DNA of 64,000 nucleotides from Petrosia ficiformis (Eukaryota > Porifera > Demospongiae > Haplosclerida > Petrosiidae). The position numbers were made by a program, and so were the translations under genes. Position 1 is the stretch's first letter. Every line of letters begins with the position of its first letter. The notes below the pieces were generated by a model. The model was not told where the DNA came from, made no database searches, and saw only the letters and a program-made list of their open reading frames with translations. The stretch spans positions 3,832,001-3,896,000 of the forward strand of contig OX345640.1 in assembly GCA_947044365.1 (NCBI GenBank), given 5' to 3'. This document shows, piece after piece, positions 30,729 to 44,775 of this stretch.

Positions 30729-33700
30729 ATCTTCCTATTGTGATCAGTACGGACACAGCAGCCATACTTGATCCACACAAGAGGTATACAGGCTCAGGTA
30801 AGCGAGGATGGGATGGAGATCTTAATGAGTTTCTTAGTCACGATGGACACGCTGCTTGTTTTGAAAGTCATAGTTGCTTTGGGTTGAAACGTGGTGTAAT
30901 TGATTACAAGGCAACATTGTTCCGCTTTCCTCTTCGTAAACCCGATGCCAATTCTGAAATCTCCTCTAATTCTTACCCGGTAGAGAAAGTAAGGAATTTC
31001 CTTTTCACCTCCTTTATAAAGGAAGCACCAATTATACTTCTCTTCTTGAAGCATGTACAAGAAATAGGTTTGTATGATGGAGAACGGTTAGTCTACAAAG
31101 TGTCAATTCATCCCCATCACATTCGTATGGTAGCATCAGAAAGGAAAGCATTGATCGAGCTTGGTTTATCTAATCCTAAATATTCTTCTTTGAGGCTTTA
31201 CTCGATGAGTATTGTGGCTGAAGACGTTCGCGTTGGTAGTAGTAGCAGATCAGAGTATCACTGGTTGATAATGAATATGATTGGATCCTTATTTGAGAAT
31301 GTTAATGAGCTGAGTAAGAAACTGGTTATTCTTCCTTGGGTGGGAATTGCAGCTCCTCTTCCTAGGATACTACATATAAATGATATTTCCCTATCCAACG
31401 TTAATATATCTCAGCTTGGAGGCATCTTACAGCATATACAGGCCAAATTGAAGTCACATATGATTTCTCTCCCTTGGTGTGATGGAGTTCAGGGACATAC
31501 CGATGGTCAAGTATTCTGTTTTTTACCATTACCGAATATAACATACCTTCCAGTCAATATTCATGGTTATTTTGCTGTCGGTGATAATAGACGAAGTATT
31601 GAGTGGCCAGCTAGTGACAATATGAGTGATAAGGCTGTATGGAACCAAGAGCTAGTCCTGAAACATATCGCACCTCTTTATTCTATGTTACTAGGCTGTA
31701 AAAGCCAGTTGGTTAGATATACTGGGACTCCTTTACCTCTTGTTAACTCTCAAGGTGATATTACAGATCCTTATGCTGCTTGGCCACTATGGTCTGAGGT
31801 AGGACACAAAAAGATATGGAGTGAATTAGTTAAGCCTACTATAAAAGGGTCTCTTGATGCTCCTATCTTGTGGACAGCAGCTGAAGGAGGAAAATGGGTA
31901 AAGGTAACAGAGGCTGTTTTCGTACCTCCAACAAATGAGTTTCCATTCCCAAAAGAAGCAGTAGAGGTATTGCTCAAGGCTAATATTTGTGTAGTTAGTC
32001 TCCCAAACAAGATACGTCAAACATTCACTGAATGCAAACTAGGAAAACACCTCCAGAATACTGTCAACCCAGCACTAGTCAGACAGGCATTGAAACACAT
32101 CCCTATAATCCCAAGAGACTTTAACCATCTTATTGCCCTACTTGAGTGCATTCTGCATGATATCAATCATGATAACTGCCAGGACCTAGTTGGCATAAAT
32201 TTGGTTCCTTTAGCTACTCGGGCATTTAAAACAGAAGTTTTTAAGTATTCTCCTCATTCAAATGATGAAATAGTTTATATTCTTGAATCAAGTATGAACA
32301 TGGTATTGCAGTTTCTCCCAGGAGTAGAACATCTTGTGATGGACACAACAGTTCAAGACTCACAAAGTGTTTATAGGGTAATGATTCAGCTAGCAAAGTG
32401 GGGCAAGCTTCAGCTGCGACTAATTACTCCAGAAAGTCTATGTCAGACACTTCTTCCAATTAGCATGAAGTCATGGGTTTCATTCAAACATCATCAATCT
32501 GTTAAATGGCAGCCAGGAAGGAAGAAAAGTCATCCTTCAGTCGAATGGATTAAACAGTTGTGGTCTTGGCTTTGTAGGAATCCATCTACTTTAGGAAACA
32601 TGGTTGGCCTTCCAATTCTACCTCAACAAGTTGTCACTCCTGATGATGTACAAACCATTACTCTTCTCTCTTTACCATCTTCAAAGGAAACATACTTTGT
32701 TAAACAGAGTGGAGAGGAAGAAGAAAGGTTGGCTTCGATGCTGCAGAAAATGGGAGCAACTATTGTATGCGAAAATCCATTTGTTTTTGAGCATTGAAGA
32801 ATTTCACAGTACATACTGCTAATGACTGTTCCTAACATTCTCCAGTACTTGTATAAACAGGGTGATCCATCTAAGGTTTCATTACTTAGTTCAAATGAGA
32901 AGTCATTATTACGCAGTTCTATTGCTCAGTATTACTACAGAAAATCAATCCCAGCTTCATATAAGAGTCTTCTCCTCCAATTACCAATATATGAAGTCGG
33001 TGTAGGTGGTACTCCAGTGAGCCTAGTATCCCTACAGTATTCCTCACAGTACACCCTCCCTGATCCAAACATAGAATTTGACACATCCCTAAACTATCCA
33101 TCTGATATCTTGAACAATCAAGAAAGAGATGTTGTTAGTTTGCTATATAGTTTAGGCTACAGGTATCAAAGTGCAGATGACATTTATTTGTCACATATCC
33201 TACCCTTTGCTGTTACACAATGCAATGGCAGCTTTTCATGGTGTAATGGAGACAGATTAATTGTATGGGTATTAAATAAAGTATCCATTCTTTCACCACA
33301 GCTAAAACACTTTTTTGGTTCTCAACAGTTTATTCGAACCAAGGCAATGTTTGGTGTATGTAAGAAAGCTTCTGAGCTGTATAACCCAAATGATGAGCAG
33401 TTTCAAAATCTATTTGACGCAGCAGTAGACAAAGTGTTCCCTGCTGATATATACCAAGAAAAGGGAGTTATGTATAAGCTCTTGAGTTTAGGAATTATAT
33501 CATGGAGAAACTTAGCTCAATCTGAAGATAATTTGGGAGCTTTCCTCAGAGCAAGAGCCGAGTCAGTTAAATATGTATCACATGATGTTGCATTGAAAAG
33601 AAGTTGTTATATACTAGAGCTGATAGGTACATATCGACAATACAGTGAGTACATTTTAGCACAAATACAAATGGTAGAGTTTCTACATGTAGAGACTAAA

Positions 33701-36700
33701 GTACCTACATCATTCCCTTCGTTCCTTCCATGGCATGGTGCTAGTCGACCAAAAGTACTAGAGGCACCCAATAAGCTCTGCTTTGAAACTACAAACAGCT
33801 GTTTAGCTGGTAGTGTGTTATCGGTAATGTCTGGATACTACAGAGAACATTTACAAGTACAGCTTCCTTCTAATGTAGTCAGGTTCTTTCTCACTCCATC
33901 GATAGGTGATGTGATACAGCAACTTCAAGTTCTAGTACATTCTGTGAAAACTAGAAGTCTTCAGACAGTAGAAAGTAAACAAGTGTCTCAAATGGTTCAT
34001 GACATATATGCCCACTTAAATGCAAACTCCAAAGATGTTGTTGCTTCTACACTTCCTAGTCACTGGATATGGTGGAAAGGTGAAAATGACAAATATACTT
34101 TCATGCATCCTAAAAAGTTTGTGCTTGACTCACCAATACCTTTGAGTCCTTTCATTTGTAATATTCAATCAGACAGAAAAATTGGGGCTTACAAGAATCT
34201 ACTGAAAATCAGTGGGATTCGTACTTCCGTGAGTTCGATGGACATTGTAAAAGTTCTCCAAGAGATCAGCTCATCTTTTCCAACAAATGTTCCTGATAAA
34301 TTCATCAAAATGGCTGTGGCTATTCTTCATCACCTTCAACAGTGGAAATACCAAAGCTCTGGAGATATTCTTTTACCTACAACTGAAAACAAACTTCATC
34401 CAGCAAACCAGTGTACCTACGATGATAGGGAATGGATTAAGAAGAGAGCTGGGGCAGGCATATCTAAATATAACTTCGTTCATGACGACATTCCTCCAAA
34501 TACAGCTAGATACTTTGGAGTAGAACCTCCAAGCAAGAGAGTAGCTCCATCACAGAGATTAAGGTTACGTTATACTCAAGTTGGCCGAAAAGAAAGAGTA
34601 ACAAGACGTATCAGTGGCATTGTTAAGGATTACAGTGGCAATATTGATGTATTTAAAGAGTTAATCCAAAATGCTGACGACGCAGGAGCCAGTGAAGTCA
34701 AGTTATTGGTTGATTGGAGGTACCATGGGCAGGAATACTTAGTTGAAAACGAAATGAAGCATTGGCAAGGGCCAGCACTAGTTGCCGCAGAGACAAAGAT
34801 GTCAGATCCTTTAAAGACTGGTTGTTTTGGTGTTGGTTTCTGCGCTTGTTATTCACTCACAGATGTACCTAGTTTCATTAGCAGGCACTATTTCACAATC
34901 TTTGATCCCCATACAAAGTATCTTGGAGAAAGAGTCTCTCACAATGAACCAGGTATGAGATTAAACGTGGTTAAGGAACAAGAAGGATTAAAAATATATG
35001 AACATCAGTTTGCTCCTTTTGATGGACTATTTGGTTGCCAGATATTCGATCTTCATGGTGATGGATTTAATGGCACGATATTTAGGCTTCCTCTCAGGAT
35101 GGCTGGGGCTCCAAAAAGTGAAATCACCAATGAACATTATGATTATTATTATATGAAGAACATGGTTGCTGATTTACAGAAAGAAGCAGCAAAGCTTCTG
35201 CTATTTCTAAAGCGAGTGCAGGTACTTGAAATGTTTGAGCTTGGCAAAGGGGCAAAGAGTGGAACCGAAATGAAACTACTGTTTAAAGTGGAAAAGAATT
35301 CACAGAATCCCTCTGCAAGGATAGAAATGATAAAACAATATATAACTAGCCCAGAAATGCAACAAAAACCCATTTGTAATGCTTGTAAGATATCTGTTGA
35401 AACCTCAAAATCAAAACCCGAAATATTTCGATACGTACAAGTCTCTGCTATAGGCACAACCAAAGTCACCTCCAAAAAAGGAATGATTCCATTGGCAGAA
35501 TTAGCAGTGGAAATTACTGATAATGGCTTTCCTATACCTTGTAAAGATGGACGACTCTTCTGTTTCCTACCTCTTCCTCTGGATAGCTTTCTTCCATTTC
35601 ATGTTAATGGATATTTCGATGTAGGGAAGGATCGTCAGGGTTTGAAAGAAGCACAGAACAGTCCAGAGTACAACTGGAATAAATGTTTGATTGAGAATGC
35701 CCTACCATTAGCATTTGAGTGTGTATTAGGACATATTACAAAACAACCAAAGCTCGTCAGGCTAGATGTAGACAGCAAAAATGATTGGTTAAAAGCATAC
35801 TACTCTCTTTGGCCAGGAGCATATCGTAAAATATTCAATACAGCAGGGAGAAGTTGGGTGTCCGAAGTGTTTGCCAATTCAGTTAAAAGTGTTCTTCAAG
35901 AAAGTGAGGAATCTCTTCTTTGGTCGGAGGTTAATGGAGGAAAATGGATATCCCCTTCTGATGCCTACATATTTGAATATGATAGTACCATCTTGTTACC
36001 TCAAGGCATAAAACATAATGCAGTAGAGTTACTTCTTGCCGAAAGATTCAGCATTATTAATATTGAACACTCACAGCATGTTACTCGCTTATTACATGCC
36101 TCCACGAAAGCCAAAAATCATTTGTTCAATTACAAGAGGTTTTTTGAAGATGTGTTTATCCCCAATATACAAAAAATTGACAGTTCCACAAGAAACAAAC
36201 ATCTACTCTTTGTGTTAAAATTCTTTTTTGAAGGGAGATATTCAATGTCTTTTCAATGGGCAGGAGATATATTGAAAAATAACTGTTGTATTCCTGTGGC
36301 TGGGTCAAGTAAACTGGCACGACCTAATCAATTGATTGATGTTCGTTGTAAACCTATTGCCAGTTTGTATGATATTGAAGATGATAGATTTCCTGATGAA
36401 GTATTTATTAATACTAAAACTGCTATGGAGGCTTTGGTAGTTCTTGGTATAATAACAAAAGAGCTTCCTATGAATGAACTGTCTGAGAGAGCTAAAACAG
36501 TAAATATGTTGAATGAAGAAGAGGCTTGTAAAAGAATGGAAAATATTCTTCACTACATTGCATATATTGAACATTCTGCTTTCTTTGGAACATATTTAAC
36601 AACATCCCAACAGAAATCAAGTAAAAGAAATGAAAGGATAGCAGCTTTACATAACATTCCTTTCTTGAAGGCATTACCAAAACCAGAAGAATCATCAATT

Positions 36701-39700
36701 CCCTGGTATGAAACAGAGAATACGTTTTTGTGCCCATCGGAATTGTATTCACTAAAGCATTACAGTTTGGTATTCAATCAAAAACCAATATTCCAGCCCT
36801 TATCCACAGAGACAAATATTGACACAGAAAAGATTGTGTTATATTTAGGTATTGATAGACAAGAGCCAGAAGTTGAGATTGTTCTTAATAATCTATGTCG
36901 GTTGATAGAGAGTCTTAAAGATACCCAAATAGATAGCAAAACAATTGATCTTCTGCATGATACAAAAATCTTCCAATCAATGTATGAATTTTTGAACTCA
37001 AAGCATAGGTCGGAGCATGCTGAGTTGATTAAAACTAAGCTCTCAAATACATCATGCATATGGCAGGAAGGAAGGCTTCGTTCACCTGATCAAATACTCA
37101 TTAACTGGGTGGGAAAGCAATTTTTTCCTTATTTGTGTTCTTTGTCATCAGAAAATAAAACATTTGAGGAATTCTTTCAACTAATTGGTGTAGAAAGAGA
37201 AGCTACAGTAAACTTTTTGTCATTCATTTTGACAAAAATGTTTGAAGATCACAATGAAACCTCTCTTTCTAATGAGTTATTGGACTTTGTTGATACAGTG
37301 ACCAAGAAACTGGAACAAAAATATTTGCTTCAAAAATCACCACAAATATCTCAAGAAATATTTCTACCAGACGAGGATGGTATACTTCGTCATGCTTCTA
37401 AACTCTCCTGTGATTCCAATCTCAAAGAAAAATGGATTCAATCACTACCAGTTTATGATGAATTTTTGAAGAAAGGAGGGCATTGCATCCATGAATCTAT
37501 TCCACGAGCAAGGGCTCTTAAGTTAGGTGCTTATGTAATCATTGATGCTGTTCTAAAAGATATAGAGGTCAATGATTTCTTGGATGGAACTGATTTTGGT
37601 CAACATGAAGAGCTTGTTGATAGACTTAATGGAATATTGAAAAAGTATCCTGCTGACACATCTATATTCAAAGAGTTCATTCAAAATGCAGATGATGCTA
37701 AAGCAAGTGAAATTGTTTTTGTATTAGACCACAGAACAGACCATCCTGATTGTACCTTACTCTCAAAGACAGAAGAATGGAAGGAGCTACAACATACACC
37801 TGCATTATGTATATTCAATAATCGACCTTTTACTGAAGAAGATATTCAAGGGATATGTAGGTTAGGTAGAGGTGGGAAAGGAGATACAGCTGATACTATT
37901 GGCAGGTTTGGGATTGGATTCAATGTGGCATACCATCTCACTGATTGTCCTAGTTTTGTTTCATATAATCCAAATGGCTATCCTAATGACTTTTGCGTGT
38001 TTGATCCCCTGCATAAATATTGTCCCAAGGCAAATAGTGTTAAACCTGGTCGAAGATGGAAAACTGGTGATAGGAATCTAGAACAGTTTCCTGATCAATT
38101 TCATCCATTCCTAACAAACAAAATTCCCGAGATGCAGACTCTTATTCCTTCTTGTTTGTCCAACTTGATCAAGGATTTACTGTGTTCAGGTTACCACTAG
38201 TTCGTTGGAAACCAGAGTCAAAAGTAAATCTGCTATATACACCATATGGTACTTCATATTCATCTTGCTCTGCTGATGAGAAGGAAGAGATGTGGTTGAA
38301 AGAAGGTAGAGCTAGTGCAGTATACGATGTGAAGGATTTAGTTAAACAACTGAAACAGTCATCAGAGAATATGCTTCTTTTTCTGAACCACCTTAAACAC
38401 ATTTCTGTGTTTGAAATTCATCTGAATGGCAAATGTCTTCATCACTTCACAACCACATCTACAGAAGATATGGGGTCGACTGATCTGTCAAAAGTAGGCA
38501 CTAAACCTGTCAGTCTATCTTGTGAAATTACACTTCACCATCATATCACTACTGATGATGATTCAGTAGTAAAAGAAGACTCAAAATGGATTATAAACAA
38601 ACGCTTAGGTTTACCAGCTCAAGATCAATTTAGAGATATTCAGGTTACAGCTAAAGAAAGAGGCCTAGAAGCTTTTGGAGGCATTGCAGCTCAGCTTGGT
38701 AATACCAAACCTTTGAATGGATCTTTATTTTGTTTCCTCCCAATGAGTATTAGCAGCTGTCTTCCAGTTCATCTAAATGCCCACTTCTTAGTTGATGACT
38801 CACGTAAACATTTAGATAAGCTTCCTGATTTGGGAGAATGGAATTCTACAGTTGCTGAACATATTCTAGCTCCATCATATATTGACTTCATACTGAAAGC
38901 AAGAGATCATGTCGATGGAAGCAAAGAATCTATAAAATGGTTCTATAATCTGTTCCCAAATCTTACTAGTGATGAAACTTCAGAAGCTAGTAATTTGAAG
39001 ATAAATCATTTACTGTATGAGCATTTAATTAATGAAAATTACCCTATACTTCTTGACAAGCAATGTATAGCTAATGGGGAGGTAAACTGGCTTCAAATCA
39101 ATTTGGGAGACATCAGTTATTTCTGTCTTGATTTTTATAGATTTGGTTGTGTGGATAGTGATCTCACAGATATTTTCCTTTCCCTTGGTATGCCAATTAC
39201 ATGCGCTCCTAAGTATATATTCAAAAGTCTTTGTAAGATATCCAGAGACTATTCATCCTCAATGGTGGGTTTAGTAACACCAGATAAAGTAGTCCAACAC
39301 TTGAGAAATCTCGATATGACAGAAGATGAGAATGTAGATATTATCAAGAAAAATTGCAAGGTATTATTGAAATTCTGCCTGTCAAATTGCTCACCACAGA
39401 AAATTAAAACGACATTGACAGGAGCTCCCCTTCTCTTAACATTAGCAGATACTCTGGATTCATCTGGATCACTCTTTGAATCCAAGTACTCATCACTTCT
39501 TCCTCATTGTTATCATCAGTTTATTAATCCATCTCTTGAGAGGTCAGAGAGTATTAATATGAAATTGAGAGATGGTGGTGTGATTGTTAATTTACCAGTT
39601 CATGTTGTAGCTAGAGAAATACAACTGTCACATGTGGATGAACCTGTTGAACTCTCAGATGAAGATAAACACTTGGTAGCGTTACTATGGCAGTATCTTG

Positions 39701-42700
39701 AATATTTAATAATGTTCCCTTCTCTGTCTGATGTGATTACTCAATAATAAACCAATCATTCCAGCCTCTCAAGGAACGTTCTATCCACCCAGTTTGGGTA
39801 AGTCAGTCTTCCTGGATAACCCCTGTCAGACTGGTGTCCTAAGTGCTGTAAAGAAACTAGGTTATCATACAGTGGATTTTAGTGAAGTGGGATTTTCTTC
39901 AGCACCGAGCTCGAGCTTTATGCACACTTTGGTTTCAGAAGCTTCCTCTCCTTCTGATATGATCAAATGCTTAAAATTATGCTCTCCTAAGCTAACTAAT
40001 GAAGTATCATTCACAGCTACAGAAGCTAACGGATTGATCAATCTATTTAGCCAGTGTCCTACAATACCTCCAGATATAGCAACTATTTTAAAACGACTGC
40101 CTCTTTTTGAAACAGCTGCTGTAAAGTACCATGTAGCTTTCAATAAGACAAAGTTACCACCTCCTGAATGGTCCACAGATGAATTGATTCAGTTTTTGAG
40201 ACAACTTGGTTTACAAAGGGATGTTGATAATAATGCATGGTTGAGTAAAGCAAAGAAGACTGCAGATGATGCTGCTAAGTTATCAAAACTTGAGAACCCT
40301 TCAGAGGAATTGATTGAACAATCAGAAAGTTTGATATCATCACTGAAAGATATGATATATTATAAACAGAAACAGATTACAGGAGGTACCATTGAACATC
40401 TGGATATCAACTTCGTAAGTTTCCTCACTAAAGCTTCCAAGATATGTTTCATTTATTGTCCAGACCCTTGTAGATTGGAAATACTCCTACAGACTGTCAC
40501 AAACAGGCGACTAACCAAATACCAGCATTTCATATGTTTCCATGAAGCTGTTTATCACAAGAGTGAAGATCTTGCTGGTCTCATTCGAACCATTCTACCA
40601 ACATCATGTGACTTTCTCACACTGACTGATAGAGTATTTTCAAATGCTTTGTCAATTAGAGATCCACCTAACACAAAGACAGTTATAGAAAACCTGATTG
40701 TTTTATCAACAGCTCTATCCTGTAATGATGCACAAGTTATTTTCAGTAGTCATGAAAAATCCAAAGCTGTCAAAGGATTAAAAAAAATCTTTGAAATGCA
40801 TTACAAGTTTTTGGAGGATGAATTTGAAGATAAGTCAGATGTATATAAAGAATTACACAGTGAACCCTGCATCTTGCTTAGTCCAGATAATATCTCATTT
40901 ATCTTAGTCAAGCCAGCTCAATTAGTTATCCATTATCCTAAAGAATTTGATTTTCGACCATTTTGCTATAGTGCTCCACCAGAGTTACTGAAGTATAATA
41001 AATTCTTGAAAGCTCTTGGAGTAAAGGAAGAACTTGAGCCACTACAATACCTTGACATCCTTGATAGCATTAGAACTGAGATTAATATAGCAAAAACAAA
41101 GCTTAGTAATGATCCACACTTTCTTCAGGTTTGCAAAAGTGCTTATAATGCTCTTATCCTTCTAATTCGTAGAAGGTCAAGTATAGTTATAATACAACCA
41201 GATCGAAACATTTACCTCCCATCTGAAGACTATGAGCTACTTGAAGTGTCTCAACTAGTGCACAATGATATCCCTTGGATTGCAACACAACTTCAAGAAT
41301 CTGAAACGTTCCCATACAAGTTCCTGTGCCCTCCACCTCCAGATAATAAAGGACAAAAGATCCCACCTCCTTGTTTGAGAGTTAAGTTGTTGAGTGAACT
41401 TGCAGTAGAAGAACTTCACAAAAATGTTTGTGATCGAATAAATAAATGCACAGATCAAGAGTTGTATGATATTGGTAAAAGGCCTAACAACTGCCAGTTG
41501 GTAAGTGCATTACATGATACTTTTACTTCCAAAGAATTTTCTAAAGGTATTGAACGACTTTACTGGCATGAACATCAAAAACACCCCAAATCAAACAAGA
41601 GCTTTTGTCTAGCACTAAAGGCAGTCACAGAGTTAAGCATACAGTGTGTTAATTGTATTGAAACATTTGTGAAGTTTAATGGGAAAGAGGTACCAGGAGC
41701 AGAAGACAAAACACACTTGTGTCATCTGAAAGCAGAAGCAGGAAACTTGACTTTAATTGTTGCACATAAGGCACAGCAGTCTGAAGATCTTTTCTGGGAG
41801 CAGTTAGCAGCTGTAGTTAATAAACATCTTGATCGTTGTATCCCAAACGAATCACATATTAAAGTAATATTGCGATGTCATCCTAATAATATTCAAAATG
41901 TTTTAAACAAGTGTGAGATTTCTACTTTTGATACCAAGTCTCTTCAGTCTGGTAATGAAGAAATGGAAGTTGGGTATGATTTATTAGACGTCACATTTAG
42001 CAAAGAAGACTTATTAATCATCTGTAATTTTGAAGAGGGTGAAAAAGTGTTATATCACTCTTTAAAAGAAGGCAAACCTGTTTTTACTCATGCAAGAAAT
42101 GTCGAATGTCCTTTGAAAACTACTGCGTCTTTGTCTGATAAATGCATTAAGCTTCATGTTGGTACAACAAACAAAGGCCAGCCTATAGTATTAACAGTGT
42201 CTCTATTTCAAGTGTACAAAATCTTGAATACTTCCCAGAGACAGTCTCTTATAAGTGATCACTCATCTAGGTTTTTAACTCCATTAATCATGGCTACAAT
42301 ACCTCAGCAGCAAGATGAATTATCCAAGTGGCTTCGCCAAATATTTCTGTACAATGGACGATACTCATGCTGCTCAGCTTCACAGCTCTCACGAAGGATT
42401 GTAGCTCACATGTATTATGCATTTGTCACTAGGAACATGTCTCCAGAAATATTTCTTCCAGCAGTAAATTTCATTATGGAAATCATTACTGAAAAAGACT
42501 CTATAGTATGTGATGAGAATCCTGAGGATGCTATTAAAGTAATAAAAGATCTGATTGGAAGTTTTGAAGAATTTGTTGATGCTGTATTTGAAAACACCAA
42601 GAGTTCTCTTGTTGTTGAAATACTAACAGGTATTGACTATGTACAACAACAGTCCTCTCTATCTCGGATAGGAGGAGAAATTGATACCAGGTTGTCTACA

Positions 42701-43739
42701 CAAACTAAATCAACTCTTTCAACCATTAGTTCAACCTATTCTCAACCTCCAAAACTAGAATCTAGCCTTACTAGAACACCATATTTTGCTTTCACACAAG
42801 GCCCAACACCATATGTCAATAAACATCCTGTTAATGAAAATATTCCTTTTATAAATCCATCATTATTTATTCCAAGTACTCCCAGTGGTGGTGAAAGCAA
42901 CACACCTACACCTCAGCTAAATCCAGAGAATGCCAAGGTATGGCTACAGCGAGCTAAAGCAGACTACATGGCTGCCAGATATAATTTCATTACTGCTACA
43001 GAAAGTGAGGGGAATGAAGATTCTGATGAGGACGAAAGGAGATCAGATGAAATGACCAATAGAAATGCAGATATTATGAATGAAATAGAGGATTACGACA
43101 CTGTCAGGGAAGAAGGTAGTGAGGATGAAGTGGCAATGGAGGAAACAGATGATATAGACACAAATACCCCTGAAGCTATTTCTGTTGAGAGCACTGAACA
43201 GAATGAAGTTGAAGAAGACAACAGCCAACAAGGAATGGAAGAGGTGATAGAAATGAATGAACAATATAAAGAGACAGAGGGTGAGGAAGAAATGATATCT
43301 CAATGTAGATATCCTGCACTAGTTTGTTTCCTTAGTCATGAGGCAATTGAGAAATGTATTAAAGGAATAATGTATGCTAAATGTGGTCTACCAGATCGTC
43401 TCTTAGACTGTAGCCATTTGAAGACATTGTGCGATGAGTTAAAGTCTTCTACGCATTGCCCACAAGAACTTGTCCGGGTAGTTGAAGAATGTTCCCTGCG
43501 TGTGATTGAACATGGTAACAAGGATAGATATCCTAACTATCATTATCCACCATGTACACCAGCATCTGTGTATACCATGTCTGAAGGTGCAGAAGCACTG
43601 AAATCCGCTGGTAAACTACTGAGAGAGATGATAAAGGATCCTGAATTGAAAGAGATGATTGGTGAATTAGATGTCCTTCCTGAGCATCAATTCAGAATAG
43701 CTTTATCAAGTATCTTGCTTTGAAGTAGTGGAAGAGAAG
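30729..43739 (+). pseudogene. Copy B exon 6: giant exon with multiple lesions
   Basis: Counterpart of copy A exon 4 and about 475 bp shorter. In order it has: the TGA at 32795-32797; sacsin repeat 2 with N-box at about 34655-34720, a 19-residue loss at 34786 and glycine box GCFGVGF; repeat 3 at 37670-37930 with intact GRFGIGF; a 1-nt loss near 38163; a 7-nt loss near 39740; a deletion of about 140 codons near 40115; the HEPN first helix near 42930-42990; a shortened acidic insert; the HEPN second half at 43300-43540; and TGA at 43721. The donor GTAAGT at 43740 is intact. Confidence 0.85.
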
Positions 43740-43969
43740 GTAAGTAATTTGTAATGACATATGAACATTGTATTTAGTTCTTAAAACATACATAGAAAGA
43801 TATGTGTAATAGAAGCCAAATTTCACATTTATAATATAGCTCTGATGTAATATACACTATCAATATTGTGCATATTATTTATATAACATTTATGTTAGCA
43901 GCCCTCGTCACTCATCAGTTTTCACACACTTCAAGGCACATAAATATATACAATGTATATTGAGTGCAT

Positions 43970-44115
43970 GCATGTGTGTGTGTGTGTGTGTGTATGTGTC
44001 TGTGTGTCTGTGTGTGCGTGCGTGCGTATGTGCGTTCGTGCGTGCATGCATGTGTGCATGCGTGTGTCTGTGTGTGTGTATCTGTGTGTGTCTGTGTGTC
44101 TGTGTCTGTGTGAAT
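43970..44115. repeat. (TG)n-rich microsatellite in copy B intron 6
   Basis: Interrupted TG/TGCG repeats fill the middle of the 404-bp intron. Long open frames over it on both strands are repeat artefacts. Confidence 0.9.
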
Positions 44116-44143
44116 TTCACCATGTGGTCTTTACACCTTTCAG

Positions 44144-44775
44144 ATTATCCAGGCTTGTGGGATGATCATACAGATGATGATGGTGACTTCAAACTTGTAT
44201 TGCTTGATGAATATTCAGATATTGATGAATATAATGTTATCACTACTGGTTTCAAGCAAACTCTCTCTCCTCCTCGTTACAAGATAATGAGAATCGAACG
44301 TATACAGAACAAATTACTATGGCAGAAGTATTTAGACTGTGCCAAGAGGATGTTTCGTTTCAATAATGGGAAAATAGAGGAGATGATACTTTTTCATGGA
44401 ACTAGTACTAATCCACCTGAACTCATATACAAGGGAGATGCCAGTTTTGACATGCGTTACTGCAAGCATGGAATGTGGGGAAGAGGCAATTACTTTGCTG
44501 TTAATGCCTCTTATTCTGATGATTACTCTCATCATTGTCAAGGTGCTGGTGGGTATCAACAAATGCTTGTGGCCTATGTTTTAACAGGCTACTCCTATAT
44601 TTGTCATTCTGATCATACACTTGAGAAACCTCCATTTAGGCCAGGTGGTGGTACCAATTTGAAATGTCGTTATGATTCTGTGTGTGGCGTCTCTGGTGGT
44701 TCCAAGATTTATACCACATATGACAATGATCGTGCTTATCCCGCATACCTCATTACTTACAGTAGTCATTATTAA
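44144..44775 (+). CDS. Copy B exon 7: intact PARP/ART catalytic domain
   Basis: Starts after TTTCAG and ends TAA; 632 nt, the same as copy A. It keeps [48 protein letters not shown] and AYPAYLITY. The reading frame is undamaged although upstream stops should prevent its translation from the main start. Confidence 0.85.

Larger units (their letters stand above)
25189..44775 (+). pseudogene. Sacsin-like copy B with an extra N-terminal module; disrupted
   Basis: Seven exons: 25189-25856, 25920-25968, 26027-26081, 26320-26420, 26944-27196, 30729-43739 and 44144-44775. Exons 1-3 are in phase and encode a module absent from copies A and C. Lesions relative to A are: 6 nt lost from the first glycine box; CGA to TGA at 32795; 57 nt lost in repeat 2 near 34786; 1 nt lost near 38163; 7 nt lost near 39740; about 140 codons lost near 40115; and GGA to TGA at 43721. 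Between lesions the frame stays open for kilobases, so decay is recent. The first stop would leave an in-frame product of 1,064 aa (new module plus most of sacsin repeat 1), which could still be expressed. The transferase exon is intact. Confidence 0.8.

Noticed and set aside
43908..44165. Cys/Val-rich and His/Thr-rich open frames on both strands
   Set aside because: They are translations of the TG microsatellite in copy B intron 6.
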